From: Polytrichum commune
Lineage: Eukaryota; Streptophyta; Polytrichopsida; Polytrichales; Polytrichaceae
NCBI GenBank assembly: GCA_950295325.1
Contig: OX485803.1
Span: 60,403,554-60,467,553, forward strand
Length of the DNA stretch: 64,000 nt
Direction of reading: 5' to 3'
The notes below the pieces were generated by a model. The model was given only the letters and a program-made list of their open reading frames with translations, was not told where the DNA came from and did no database searches. Both the position numbers and the translations under genes were made by a program. Positions 24,448 through 37,017 of this stretch are shown here, piece after piece (the stretch's first letter is position 1; the number at the start of each line of letters is the position of its first letter).

Positions 24448-27400
24448 GGCAGTTTATGGCAGTAAAGATGAGGGGAACGCATTGGATCGACAAAGAAGAA
24501 GATGCGGCAACCTAGGAAAAAACCTTGGAAACCTGCGGCCGTTCGCAAAGGCGATATGTGTGCGGAAGCGTCGACGGCGGGCGACAACAGGTTGTGCCTC
24601 CTGTACATAGGCAAATTAACAACGAACACTTTGTCATGTCTCCAATTCACGATGTTTCTGCTCCAATACTTGCTACACTGTTTCACTGGTACATAGCAGA
24701 AAACGGACATACTAGAAGGTGCCCCCCCCCAAAAGCACATAACCACGCATGCACTGGGATCGCGTAGTCCCAGGAACTATTGTTGGTTGCATGTATGTTG
24801 GATGCCGAGCTTTTGTTAATGGCAGGACATGCGGATCTGGCATACTCGAGGTGCACCTATGATAGCATTATCGACAATAGTGAATATGAAGAGCATAGCC
24901 AAAGGTAAGCGAGCAGTAAAGATTTCTCTCTGCATTTAAAGGCTAAGAGTGTGAACCAATGTCGTCCTCTTCTGCAACTGATGCATGGAGTGCTTACATA
25001 ATTTAGCGAATGGTATGAGAAGAGTGTACAGAATCGTCCTCGATTCTGTGGCTGTGGACAAGATTTCTCACTTGGGTGGCCCCATTTGATGTGTGCATGT
25101 CTGTACGCCCAGGTTATGCGGTTCGTGCCATAGCACACACATATGAGCATGGCGGAAGGCGAATTTTTTACATGGGTCAGCAACACCATCCATGGAACAC
25201 CGATGTGAATGATATCAAGCCCCACAATATGCGTAAGTACATGCACCCACTTGTATTAAGAAACATTGATAACTTTGCTGCACTTCGCGAGGGTTTCTTA
25301 CAAGGGATCCGGAGGAGCTTGTTTTAGGGAAGAGCATGTGAGAAGGTATGCGGCGTATAAACTGCTGGTTGTTGATTAGGGAGTCCGCGTGACATGTAGT
25401 CTGTGACATTATCAATGTTCGCGCACATCGTCAAATCGTTCTGACAGCGTCAAGTCTCGCTCCGTCTTCCCTGTCCGACAGGGGGGGCCTCCCGCATGGA
25501 GTGACCTGTTACATACTTATGTGCAGATATATGTGTCCAAAGATGACAATGGTGGACAACCGGGAGCAGTTGTGTGACTATCGTGAATGTGCTGTCAAAT
25601 GGAGGTCTTAGGGGGAGCCTGGCGCTGGCCGCTGCCAAGTTGTAGGGTTTGGAAGTGGATCGCCAGAAGTGGAAGTTGTTGTTCCACAATTGAAGGTTCC
25701 ACATCGCCTCCCCTCATTCACCTGTTTTGAAATTGATGTCTTGGTACACGCTCTATGTGCCTCACTCATCCTCTTCTGTGTACTCATACAGGAGGAAGAA
25801 GAAGAGAAGGAGAAGGGGGTTGTCCAGAAAGGATGCAGCCGTCGCAGGGGCAAGGGTGCATTGCCACCACGAATACACAACAATACCCAAGGAGGCTATG
25901 TGGAGTGTGGAAAACGAGCAATTCATAAATAAAAGCGGTTCTATTTGTGGACCAGGATGACATAGGATCCGAAGAGGACGCTCTGGAATGGCCCATAATT
26001 GTAGGCTGCCCTTGATGTACTGCACCATAGGGCCCAACTGTTGTCGGCGGCGAAAGGTGTCGGATTACACATGAAGGGGGAAAGCATGAGACGATGTGCA
26101 TGTGCAGGTGAAGAGGACGGCACAGTATGTTCCGCAGAAGATGGGAAGCAGTCCCCTTATCGGCCCAGGCAGACAAAGAAAAGAAACGACATGGGTTACC
26201 CACGACGAGGAGGTGTGCCAGCGCACATGACATGCCAAAGAATGTGAAGAAAGGAAAAAAATGCGGACATTGCGCCGGATGCGCACAACCAACATAAATT
26301 GGGGTGAGCGCAGGCGGATGGGGGTGGCATGTGGTGGCGACCGTTGCAAGCAGGGGTCCTGGATTGGAGGTACAAAACTGTCGAACATGGAGAATGTTTG
26401 GGAACACCCACCCCTGGGAAGGGATCTGCAAACCCCCAAATGCGACGGCCATGAACCGATTGTTGAGCAATGAGAGGAATGGGGGGCTCCGTGCAGAGCA
26501 CAGAGTGATGACGATCTTTGCTGCAAAGGCCGTTTTTGTCTGGAGAGGTAAGCACTCTTAAATGCATTGATGAAATTCTGCAGCATGGTTGAACATATAT
26601 GGCAGTGTAAAGCATCGAACCCATGAACAGCAGTTGTGAGACATGAGTGGATGTTTGCGGCCTATGTTGGTGGAGGATCATTTGTCCTGTAAGTGTGGCA
26701 AAAATGTCCATAGAATTGTAGGACCAAGGCTGGGCTGCAGAAACCAAAGAGTCGGCTGATGTGCCACCGCAATGCAGGAGCGGGCTGCGGGTAGAACACT
26801 GCGCATAACATCGCGGAGGGAACCGCATCCGGCGTTGATTTGTGAAAGAGTGGGCGGTGGAGATTGGAAACGCATTTCGACAATGGAGCGAAGCGCTTAC
26901 AATCGGTGCTCTACGGCACCATCCCCATGCACAAAGGTGAGAAAAACGCAATCCAATGGAAGACATCATGAAAAATAGCACACATTTTACAAACTTTTCA
27001 GTGACACATGACATTGCGATGTGCAGGGAAAAGGGACGGTCCGCGATGCAGCAACGGCCGCGACGGGGGCCACACACAGCCCTAGACCATCTCAAGCAAG
27101 CTCTCTGACCCATGTACATCAATTTATTGTGGGCTGCATTGTATATGCCAGAGGGTTTTGCGGTGTAGGACTATGGTCCATGTGTCCTTTGTCAAGTGCG
27201 GCTGATGTTGCTCGAACGGAATGTGACGTGAATGGTGTGTGCGCAAAGAGGCAGAGGCCCAGAAACGAGGAGATGGTGATCCCGCCACTCTTTTAAATGT
27301 TGCTCTGTGAACATACTTGAAGGCAGATACAAGGAAGCGAAGTGGAGCATAGCATTAACTGTAAAGTGTATTGACAATATAGAGCACGAGCTGCCTGCAA

Positions 27401-27448
27401 CACATGTGGCAACATATGGTATAAAGTATTGAATATGCGGTCGTGCAG

Positions 27449-30089
27449 GTAGCGACCACGAGTAGGGGAAGCAGTGGGCGGACCTTGCAGAGAGGAGGGG
27501 CAGTTGCGAGGAACCCGAGAGCGAATGTGGCGCCAAATGCACCGCAGAACTCAAACTCGAGGGCAGAAGCAAACCGTCCAAGAACAGGGGGGGCTGCGGA
27601 AATTCTAGCCCTACGAGAAGGGGAAGTACTCCCAGAAGGATACACATATGTCAGGCGCACCTACACACATGATGCGGGGACGCGTGTGCAGAAAGCCGCG
27701 ATACCATCAGCCACTGTGGACCTCACAACGCCTCCAGATGATGAAAGGGATGCGCCGGTGGAGGAAGTGGACACAACGAAGCGCATGGCAGCTGCGAAGA
27801 GGAATGTGACGAGGAACACGAACAAGCAAGTCAACGCTGCTTTTGCAAAGGAGATGAAGGAGTCATTGGCCGGGGGCAGGCCTCCGGCATTTAATGTACG
27901 TGAGGGTCAAACCCACTTGAAGGCACGTTGGCACTCGGCTGCGAAGGAGGTTCTCTACAATACACTTGATCTCAGCAAAGATGGATGGAAGGCATACTCA
28001 ACCTTCGACAAGGGGAAGATACACAAAGAACTAAACGAAAAATACAAATTTGACCCACCTCTGGATCCCAAACGCGTGGAGAAGTACTTGGCCGGACATT
28101 TGCGCAGCGCGAGGGCAGCATGGAAGGCACACTGGCTAAAATACGGAGACAATGATCGCCACCAAAATTGCCCAGAAGATTCGTGGGCGAAACTAATACA
28201 ATGGTGGCCAACTGAGGCATGCATGGAGGAAGCAGCGTCTATGGCTTCCAGGCGGTCGTTAGTGCAAAATGCCAGCAAAACAGGGCGGAAGGCGCTCGTA
28301 GAGAGAATGGACGAGGAGGTATGGAACATTGTATTGTTGCATGAATGCCCCATTTGTTGTTTATGTAGCTGCATTACCCTAAGACATGGAGCATTGACAG
28401 GGTTCATGGACTGTAAGTACTTTAATGTGGTGGGGGACAGATGGATATCATGTGCTCCCTCACAGAGGCAGGCATAGTATAGATTTGTGTGTTTGTTGTC
28501 ACATGGGGGGGGGAGAAGTGCACAGGAGCCATTGCAGGCAGCGGATGGCAGGGCAACAGCGGAGCATGAAGACGACAATTGCTCGTCATATGGCAGCATG
28601 GAGTCGGAGGAGGAGGGATTTTTGGAAATTCGACAGGAGCGGGGGTCGGATGCTCTTTTGGACCGGCTGGACAACATGAACCGCAGCATAGCGGGGTTTG
28701 ACGCGAAACAAAATGACATTGCGGACAAACTTGCCTCACTGGAGAAGGTGGTTCTGTCAATGCAGAAGGACCTGACGTGGGTGCGGGAGGATTTAGGGGT
28801 GGTGCATGAGGTCATGGAGAAGCTAGCGGACCATGTTTGCGAACTGAGCAAAACGAGGACAGAGGAAGACGGACAGGGTGATCGGAGGTCCCCAGAGGTT
28901 TCACCGTGGGGCACATGGAAAGAGGACGCACACATGAACGAGAGAGAGGAGGCTGGCATCACGACGCACACGGAAGAGCCAGTTCTACACCTCAGTGACT
29001 CCGAGCCAAGCCACATACGAGGAGGCCAGGAGGCAGCGTGCTCAATACGGGAGACGCAGGTGCAAGACATGTACTCAGGGATGCAAGCGAACACCACATC
29101 CTCAATGGATGACGGCAGGGAGGGCGGGTGGTACGAAAACAGGGAGACATCGCCGAGATTCTGCTCCCCACCCAGAAAGCAAACACGGAGGAGCACTGCA
29201 GAGCCGGCGGTGGATGAGGAGGTGTCGCAGGTGGATGCGACATTAGATGACACACAAGCCCAAACACAGGCACCAAGGCGTTTGATGTGGGCTGATTTTT
29301 GCGTATGCAGCGAAGGACATACCAGGGAATGCCCCTGCTGGGTGCGACGGAGAAGAAGGATGGGTGCAGTCAAAGCGTGTCCGAGACAGGTTGACGGACC
29401 ACGGAGGAGGATCTAAATCTACGTGGCTGGGCACGGAACAGTCCAGCCACGGCAACTTGAACCTGAACTGTTCGCCCGAAAAGGTATATGGAGGCGATGA
29501 AATGCGCAGGGGAGGTGGGAGGGTGTTTCACAGCATGGGAGGGCGGGAGGGCAGGGGGGGGGGGAGGGGTTCGGGACGAGGGTGTGGACGTGTGAGGCGA
29601 CCTCCGCCGGTACACCCACGGTACCTATCAACGGCAAGTGTTCTGAAAACCGGCCCTGACGTTCCCTCCACTACCACTTCTCCATATTATGCATGTGGAT
29701 GTGTCACCCTTTTTATTTGTTGTTGGTACGTTGAAGTTGACGTGCATGATATTCGATGGCCGCAGGAGCTTGTAAGAGTCGGAGCTCCATGTTGGGTGCT
29801 CCACCCGTCGAATGGAATAAGGCCCGTGGCAGAAGGCATTGCAGGGAAGGCACCACCCGTATGCAACACAAAGGCCAGCATAGCTCGGAGTTTGATAAGG
29901 GAATTATGCGAGGAGGGGCAGCAGATGGTTACTGTCACAAAGTTGCACAAGAAAAATACGGAACTCATGTTTCCGGAATAACACAACGGCTCAAAGTACC
30001 TAGACGACTATGTCACACCCCCAGCTTCCAGTGACACCAGCGTGAAGTGGGCCACGCGGTACTTGGCGGAGAAAGAGGACCAGGCTTGA
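27449..30089 (+). CDS. CACTA-type accessory gene C with plant En/Spm domain, disrupted near its end
   Basis: Exons joining in phase 0: 27449-28318, 28526-29302, 29370-29483, 29766-30089. 5' exons may lie upstream. Exon 1 contains a basic helical domain (HLKARWHSAAKEVLYNTLDL, VEKYLAGHLRSARAAWKAHW, NCPEDSWAKLIQWWPTEAC) like the plant transposase (Ptta/En/Spm) accessory proteins. Exon 2 has a coiled coil (IADKLASLEKVVLSMQKDL) and an acidic tail. The last exon carries APCWVLHPSNGIRPVAEGIA and VTVTKLHKKNTELMFPE, matching gene B at the same intron phase. A TAA at 29979-29981 interrupts the block; in the same frame the similarity resumes (KYLDDYVTPP, VKWATRYLAE) to TGA at 30087-30089. A role in binding element ends is inferred. 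Confidence 0.7.
29516..29575 (+). repeat. G-rich tract in gene C intron
   Basis: Multiple GGG runs, including a block of ten G, between exons 29370-29483 and 29766-30089. It has G-quadruplex potential on the transcribed RNA. Confidence 0.6.
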
Positions 30090-32080
30090 GAGAGAATGGA
30101 GTGGCAGGCTGGAAGCGATTGGCAATTGTGGTGGGGGGAGCCCAATGCGCATGGAAGGACCTGGTGGATGTATTGGTCAGTTGATGATATTGTATGGCAC
30201 ATTGGGGAGTACATTCATGGCTTCCCAGAGGAGGTTGGTGATGGGGGTTTTTGGGGCAATGCGAAAAATCTGAAATGGCCCCAGCATACTGATGCGATAC
30301 GGATTTTTGCAATGTGTGTGTGGCACACTAAGGGTGGGTTCCGAAGGAAGCCCTATAGTGACATATTTTTTGCTACGCAGTAGAGGGGCGTTCGTTGTGG
30401 CATGGAGCACCATCAGTGCGCCCAACACTAGCGTGTGAGGGGCACATTTTCAGAGCAGGATACCCCAATCACAAAGAACATTCACTGTATTTTGCATGAC
30501 AATGTATATATGGCCTGTTATAAGATGTCCTTGTTGCCCTGAATATATGAATGTCTTTGGTCGAGGCAAGAAAGCACGGTGCGTGCCCAAATGGCCCACC
30601 AAATCTAGAGTAATGTGTTGCATACGGCATTCGCAGCGGACCCAAAAACTGTTGTTTTGAATTAAAAAATCAGACAACCGAAATACAAAGAAGACGGTTC
30701 TGATAACGAAAAATACGTCCCTCAATACTGCATACGCCCATGACCGCTGATGAAACTAAATACGTGTACTACGTGGAATACGTACGGTGACCCCACGCCC
30801 GACATGCAGTGCTTGTGTGTCCTTATCCCCCCCGCCCATCAATTCCCACAGTCATCGGCGCATTAAGTGTTCCCAATGAATGCGGGAGGTCAAGGTTAAT
30901 TAATGCCCATAAACTCGACACCCTTTCCACACATCGCAGTAGCCAAAATGAGGACATGCGTTTGACAGGTGTTTTGCAACAAATAGCACAGGTCCAGGAT
31001 GACAGTAAACTAACACAGCTGTAGGCCAGCAGCCCAGACTTCCACATGTGTGGAGGTCGCCAAACACTGTCAGAACACTGTCCTTTTCGTGTTCAAAAGA
31101 ACCCTAGTTCCTTCTAGTGTTGCTCTTGCTGCCTCAAACATTAAGTAGTGCCAAATTTAAGCCTCGCCAACCACTATGTCCTTTATTTACTCCACGTGCT
31201 ACATATGAAGTGACGGAGATCATTGGGGCTAAACAATTCTACCCGAAATTGCTCATATTCAAAGTCAAACTTTTGGAGATTATACACATAAACAATGCTC
31301 TAGAAGTTTCATGTGGATATTACTAGGTCAAGAGCAACATAAACCTACACGAATCCTTGAAGTACTCGAATGGCATGCCAAATATGGCCATCGTGTCGAA
31401 CCCTACACGAAAGTTATCACTATCAAGAACGAGTGCCTCTAGACATGAATCAATTCAATGTCTAGAGTTATCCCCTTTAACACAAACCCAACAAATATGT
31501 ATCACGTGTCCCACAAAGTTCTCGAACTATTTTTCTCAATTTTATCCTCACCTTGCCCAAGGATCAACCATGGTTGTGAAGGAAGTGGATTCATATTTCT
31601 TTTTATGAATACAAGATTTTTTAAGAAAAATTTAGAGCATTTTGATTTTTCATATGATGTATTTTATTTAAACTATGAAAATTGATATCCAACATGCTCA
31701 TAATATTATTTCCCAATTCATCGGATGCTAAACTTGATGGTACCAGTAATTTCTTCATTGTTCATTTCTGAAAGAAAAAGAAACGTAGTCTTTAAAATTG
31801 TCTATACACAATATTGATTGTGCTATATAATTGTCCAATTCTCCTTAAAATTACACACTTATGTGAAAGTGAAAAACAATGCACTGAAATCTACCTAGAG
31901 TCCTCCTCGTGCTGACTGTGTATGTAGAGAATTTGAATTCGCAACAACTACCAAAGGGGAATTAAAAAAACCTAATCCTAATGGATTTAAAATCGATTTG
32001 CATGAATTAAACCTCTGTAGAGTAATTCAAATTTCAAATATCCCAAATTAGAGGTTAAATTTGTGAAAAATCCATGAGTT
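30090..32080. other. Downstream of gene C, no gene resolved
   Basis: An open frame at 30096-30383 (WGEPNAHGRTWWMYWSVDD) directly follows gene C and might be read-through coding or 3' sequence; no family is recognised. From about 31.1 kb the DNA becomes AT-rich without features. Confidence 0.35.
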
Positions 32081-32084
32081 TACA

Positions 32085-32411
32085 CTACACTAAAAAGGAT
32101 ATTTAGTGTTCGATGATAATTAATGTTGTTACCACCCTACCCTACTTAACACTGATTTTCAATTTCTTGAAAAATAGTGTTGAACATAAAATGTGCCACT
32201 ACCTCCCTTGCTGCCACCTCCCTTCCTATGAAACATGAATTTCATATCCTTACTAACACTGAATTCAAACATATAACTTCCACATATTACCATAGTTGAT
32301 ATTTAGTGTTTGAGTTTACATTTAATGTTACTTACTTTCATAAGGTTGTTGACATTTAGTGTATGCGTTCGTATTTAGTGTATCAAACACCAACTATCCT
32401 TTTTAGTGTAG
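32085..32411. mobile_element. MITE-like inverted-repeat element, 327 bp
   Basis: The left end CTACACTAAAAAGGATATTT is matched by the inverse of the right end (ATCCTTTTTAGTGTAG). Short TTTAGTGT words recur inside. The left flank also reads CACTACAC, but the right end lacks the matching CACTA, so it is not assigned to CACTA. No clear target duplication is seen. Confidence 0.7.
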
Positions 32412-32854
32412 TAATCAACGTTTTCACCCTCCCCACCCCCTTCATAGATGTAGTGAGCATCCCACTTGTATGTAGAGGTCCAATGATCATAAAACCCCTC
32501 TTGTCCTTGGAAGGTTAGCAACAATGAGAAGAATTTACGTTCAAGTACAATTAAATTGGGAAGGCAAACTATTTGAACCCGAATGCATTCATCACATAAA
32601 CCCCCAATAGTACTTGTGGTTGTACCATGAAATAATGTGACCACTCTTTGGACCACAAAGTCAACGAATGGGAATTTAAAGGCTGCCACACCTTTTGAGT
32701 TAGCATGGGCCATGCACCTATTCACGTGGTGAATGTTTTTGAATGATATCCCAAGCCCACGATCATGTCTTGAATTAACTATTCATTTCCCGTGTTTCAT
32801 CGCCTCATTCTCTACATTTATTCTCTAGATTTGTCTAGAGTATTGTAGAAGAAA

Positions 32855-33610
32855 CATTTCATGTCGTGCGTGCATGCCCGGTATAGTACGATTCCATATG
32901 GAATTTGATTTACTTGTTCTTCTGATGAAAGGAGGCATGTTTGCATGGCATCTGTGGATGAAAAAACAATCATACAAAATGAGAAAGTAAAAGAAAGAAA
33001 GAGACGCGAAGGGTTGACATGTGTGGGTGAAAACATAAATAAAACGAAGAAGCGGGGAAGATGTGGATGTCAAACATAACTCTAGACAAATCTAGAGCTC
33101 CCTTCACCGGTCACATGGTTCTAGTCTAGAGTGGTGTCAAAGGAAAATCTCATGCCCTTCATGAGTGGTGCAGTACAATTTTAAAATATAATTATTAAAA
33201 TCATCATTTTATTTTAAACTAATCAATGAAAGGAAGGCAATTTTGCATGGAATTTATGGATTTGAAAACAATCATACAACACAATTCAAACGAGTAAAAA
33301 GTGAACAGAGTAAAAAGGAAAAAGAGAATAAGACATGAAGGCTTGACATGTATCTTATGCCATGCATGCACAATACATTACAATACGATTCCACATATAA
33401 ATTAAGTTACTTTTATTTTTATGAGAAGGAATTGATGAAAGGGTGGCATTTTTGTATGAATTTTGCAAAATGAAAAAAAATTTATAATACATGAAGAGAA
33501 GAATACACAAAGGCTTGACATGCATGGGTTTCACGTGAGGAAGACGTGGCTATCAAACATAACTTTAGATCAATCTAGAGATCCCTTCCTCGGCCAGTAA
33601 GTTCTAGTAA
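32855..33610. repeat. Degenerate tandem repeats, about three units
   Basis: Repeated blocks share GCTTGACATG or GTTGACATG, ATCAAACATAAC or GTCAAACATAAC, a TCTAGANNAATCTAGAG palindromic word and CGATTCCA. The clearest pair is 33060-33125 against 33541-33608. The unit length varies because of indels. Confidence 0.55.
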
Positions 33611-34190
33611 CATTGTTGTAGAATATACCTTCACCAATAAGAATATGCATCTAACTAGTTAATTTTGAAATTCACGATGCTTCCAATCATCAACTGAAAT
33701 ATCCAATTAAATATATTATCTTGAGGCCATCTTGTTCAACAACGGAGTGATTTCCTTAGACTATGAAGAATCTAAGGATTTGTGTGACGTAAATATTGTT
33801 TACCGATTGTGGTTGAGTTGGGTTTCACTAGGAAAGGAAAAGGATTAGTAAACATCCTCTTTAACAATGTTGTGATGTTATTTGGTGCAACAAAAATGGA
33901 ATTATCCTATTTTTATTTTTATTTTTTAAAATATTGAATTCCAATACCTTAAATTCACGTATACTTCATTTGGTTTGGTGGTCAAGGGTTGTGGTTGCCA
34001 CCAAAGGCTAGTGACTAGGTATAGTTTGATTGCCCGAACTAGGCTAATGTTAACCCTTAACTTCTTGTAGCGATACGTTGTGATTTCATAAAATTGTCTA
34101 AAAAAGGTAAGCTTTCTAGAACTCGATTTGTATTGTACTTAAAAAGAAAAGTTATTCCTAATAGACACTCGGGGCCTTGAGATGTTATTT
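33611..34190. other. AT-rich stretch, nothing recognised
   Basis: No open frame, repeat or regulatory motif worth naming. Confidence 0.4.
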
Positions 34191-34193
34191 TAA

Positions 34194-34690
34194 GGGTTGC
34201 TTCAAACTATGGCCGAAGGTTGAGAGGCTGTCGATTTTCACCAATCAGATTGCAAGAAACCAATAATTTGGCCTCTCGACCCTTCATACTAGAGGCCAAA
34301 GGCCAAAGGCCATCGTAATTTAAAATGTCTACATGGTAATATCTTTTGACCAAGACGATGGACTCTCGAAGGAAGTTTGGGTCGGACATGAATAGAAACC
34401 CAAACTATGGTCGAGAGGCTGTCGATTTTTTTTCATTAATTTTTTTAAAAAAACTAACAAGATCTTGGCCGTTAGATTGGAGGAGTTGTTTTGAACAGGG
34501 GATAAGTGGGATGCTCCTTCTTCCTTTGGACTTTGACCTCGGCCTTTGGAAGCTTCACACTATGCTCGGCCGAAGGCTCCAATTCCTATATTTCATTGGC
34601 TATTTTCAACCCATTTCTTTGGACTCAACAAAGTCTGGCCATTCAATCCCATGGCCTCTCGACTTGGACGGCCATAGTGTGAAGTGGCCC
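34194..34690. mobile_element. PIF/Harbinger-type MITE, 497 bp, TAA target duplication
   Basis: The left end GGGTTGCTTCAAACTATGGC is matched by the inverse of the right end (GGCCATAGTGTGAAGTGGCCC). Both ends are flanked by TAA (34191-34193 and 34691-34693). A 3-bp TWA duplication with GG..CC ends is the PIF/Harbinger (Tourist-like) signature. The element carries an internal copy of its subterminal motif (GTCGAGAGGCTGTCGAT). Confidence 0.75.
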
Positions 34691-35470
34691 TAAAAAGGTC
34701 TCACCAACCTTTGATGAGAGTTTATGAATAAACTAAACAATGTGGGAGCTTGGAGATATGTCAAAGTGGAAATAATGGTCAAAACATGTTTTTAAAAATG
34801 ATGGTTTTCATCTCAACCAACGGGGGATAATATGGAAACATACCATAAAGCTCTTATAATTTTCCAAAGCAAATCGGTTTTTGGATAAGACTATTGGTCT
34901 GTGTAAAAATGTATTTATACATATCTATTTTCCGTTTCAATCAATCGGGCTCAAAATACACTAACTATATGATATAATGTGGGTCACACTATTGATCATC
35001 AATCCACAATAGTGAATATTAGACAAATTATCGTGCTCTACATAGTTTTTTTTCTCCTAGTATTGCCTTTTCTTGGTAATATTTGTTAGTATAGGCCCTC
35101 TCATTACCACAAATGTAGATAAATTTGGGTCAACAAATAATGGCAAGTGGCATAGTTAATATGGCAAGTGATGAAGACAATAGGCTTCAATGATTTGTAA
35201 CAAAATGACATGTGCATTTTAAAGAGTTCAAATATTAGTGTGATGCATGGTAAATCTATGGCACATTAACTCTAATGGTGACACCAAATTAGAAATATTC
35301 CTAGTGTAACTATCAAGCCTCCACATACATTGGTTATCTCTCCAATGGGAAGACAACACTTGGTTAGCCAATATCATAGAGTGAACAAACCTTGGTTGTC
35401 TAAATTACACTTAGTTTAAGATCGGAGTTACTTTAGTCTTCCCCTTACAATCCTTGTCATAAATCACAAT

Positions 35471-36068
35471 AGAGAGAGAGAGAGTCTCATCCATCCATCA
35501 TTAAAACTCGACCCCTTATAGGTCCGTGGTCGTAACATTCTCAAATGACTCAACTTGGACTAACACAAATTCGTTGTCTTTAAAGTTAATTCTGGTGTCA
35601 AATAAACCAACAATAGTAACATATGGGTGACATATTATTAAAATACCCAAGTGCCATGTATTTGAGAGATATTGAGCTACATGCTCCAAATTACATAATC
35701 ATTTAAAGTTCAATAGTCAACATATTTGAGGAGACCTATATGACCATTTCATGAGCAAGATAACTTTCATTTTGATAATGACTATATGAGGTCCAAATAT
35801 TCAAAAGGAAAGTGACAATAGCCTTGATATGGATTTGCTAACCATGTTGTGCTAATCATGTGGTTTATTTCCTAGGAGAAGTATACTAGCTGATATAGTA
35901 TGCAGCCCGGAGGTTATTTGAGTTGATTTGACACCGGATTAGTTCTAAAGACCCCAAATTAGTCTACTCGAGATCGTTTGAGATGAATAAGCAACAAACT
36001 TATATGGGGTCAAGTCTTTTATGTTGGATGGATGAGAGGTATGCTCGTATACAATAATTCCCTCTCTC
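35471..36068. mobile_element. MITE family with ATGAGAGGTA ends, copy 1
   Basis: About 50-bp imperfect terminal inverted repeats: left TCTCATCCATCCATCATTAA then CTCGACCCC, right GGGGTCAAGTC then TTATGTTGGATGGATGAGAG. Internal GGTGTCAAATAAACCAACAA recurs in copy 3. AG microsatellite sequence sits at the left end. Confidence 0.6.
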
Positions 36069-36155
36069 CAATAGACTATGGGCAACATTATTGGTGAAAC
36101 CGCATCAAGTTGAGACTTCAATTTTGAACCACTGTGACAAATCTAACAAAAAAAT

Positions 36156-36395
36156 GAGAGAGAGAAAATTATTGTATACAAGCGTACCTCTCATTCATCC
36201 AACATAAAAACTCTAAATAATACATAGTCAAGATGTTTCCTTTTTAAAGTTCATTTAACATTGAAATTCATTTCAAAAAACCCCGAATTAGTGTATTTAA
36301 GGTCACTTGAGATGAAACAACAACATAACTATAAAGGATTTTTTTTTACGATGGATTGATGCGAGGTACGCTTGTATACAAAAATTCCCTCTCTT
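36156..36395. mobile_element. MITE family with ATGAGAGGTA ends, copy 2
   Basis: The left arm (ATTGTATACAAGCGTACCTC, CATCCAACATAAAA) is inverted relative to the right arm (GATGCGAGGTACGCTTGTAT). It lies 88 bp from the right end of copy 1, so copy 1's right end and copy 2's left end also form a long hairpin. Confidence 0.55.
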
Positions 36396-36511
36396 ATAAA
36401 AGGTAAAGTGATATCGGTAAGTCACCACCCGTTCGGTTGGTGACTACTCATTAGTACTTGGAGCTGGTAAGAATGTGGTTAAGTGCACATGATGATATAT
36501 ACTTGGCTTTA

Positions 36512-37017
36512 GGGCCACTTCAAACACGAGACTGAGAGCCCGTGACCATTTCTCTTCAAGCACTCTCATTGGTGGGAAAGGCGGAGCCGGTCCAAGTTCG
36601 CTTCACAGTACGCTTGAGGGACCAACGGAGTATGTACATGCAAGATGGATGCAAAATCAACATGGATTCCTACATGGCATCAAATGAATCATGTTTCATG
36701 GTCACTTGGATTGATTTTTTTAAAAAAAACCACTTCTTGGAAGTAGAGCTAACATAAAACCGGGAGGCCATGGCACTCGGAACACTCACAACCATTGGTT
36801 TATTGTATTTTATCATGTGTGAGGACCCCACCTGAATAGAAAATCGTTGAAATAGAATTTGATTAAGAGCATGGTCACATGTGACTTCACACCACACTTG
36901 AGGGCCTGTGATCACACTACGTGATTTTGGAAGTGTCTTGGGATGACCTTTGGACACCTTCTTTTGGGCTCTCACAAATTCATGGTCATGGCTCTTGGAT
37001 CGTGTGTGAAGTGGCCC
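36512..37017. mobile_element. PIF/Harbinger-type MITE, 506 bp, TTA target duplication
   Basis: The left end GGGCCACTTCAAACACGAG and the inverse of the right end (GGGCCACTTCACACACGATC) form terminal repeats of about 38 bp that continue into a shared TGACCAT word. TTA flanks both sides (36509-36511 and 37018-37020). No transposase is encoded, so it is non-autonomous. Confidence 0.85.

Larger units (their letters stand above)
23340..27448 (+). other. GC-rich segment upstream of gene C with possible 5' exons
   Basis: Base composition rises sharply at about 23.34 kb. Possible plus-strand exons with canonical borders are 23440-23807 (starts MKGNSGTG, ends at TTTTAG|GTACGTG), one ending near 26546 (GGAGAG|GTAAGC), 26778-26936 (ERAAGRTLRITSRREP, ends ACAAAG|GTGAGA) and one starting near 27027 (GKGTVRDAATAATG). 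None has a recognised domain and their linkage to gene C is not proven. Another open patch, 25076-25327, contains HGGRRIFYMGQQHHPWNTD. Confidence 0.35.

Noticed and set aside
26196..27122. Longest minus-strand frame of the 26-27 kb region (308 codons)
   Set aside because: Codon content looks random (rich in Cys, His, Ser, Pro without motif), and plus-strand splice signals in the same region fit better.
27955..29373. Long minus-strand frame of 472 codons
   Set aside because: It is the antisense of gene C exons 1 and 2, whose plus-strand translation has a recognisable domain and coiled coil.
32083..32411. CACTA-type terminal repeat (CACTACAC...)
   Set aside because: Only the left end shows CACTA; the right end does not, and the element is only 327 bp with no CACTA-type 3-bp duplication.
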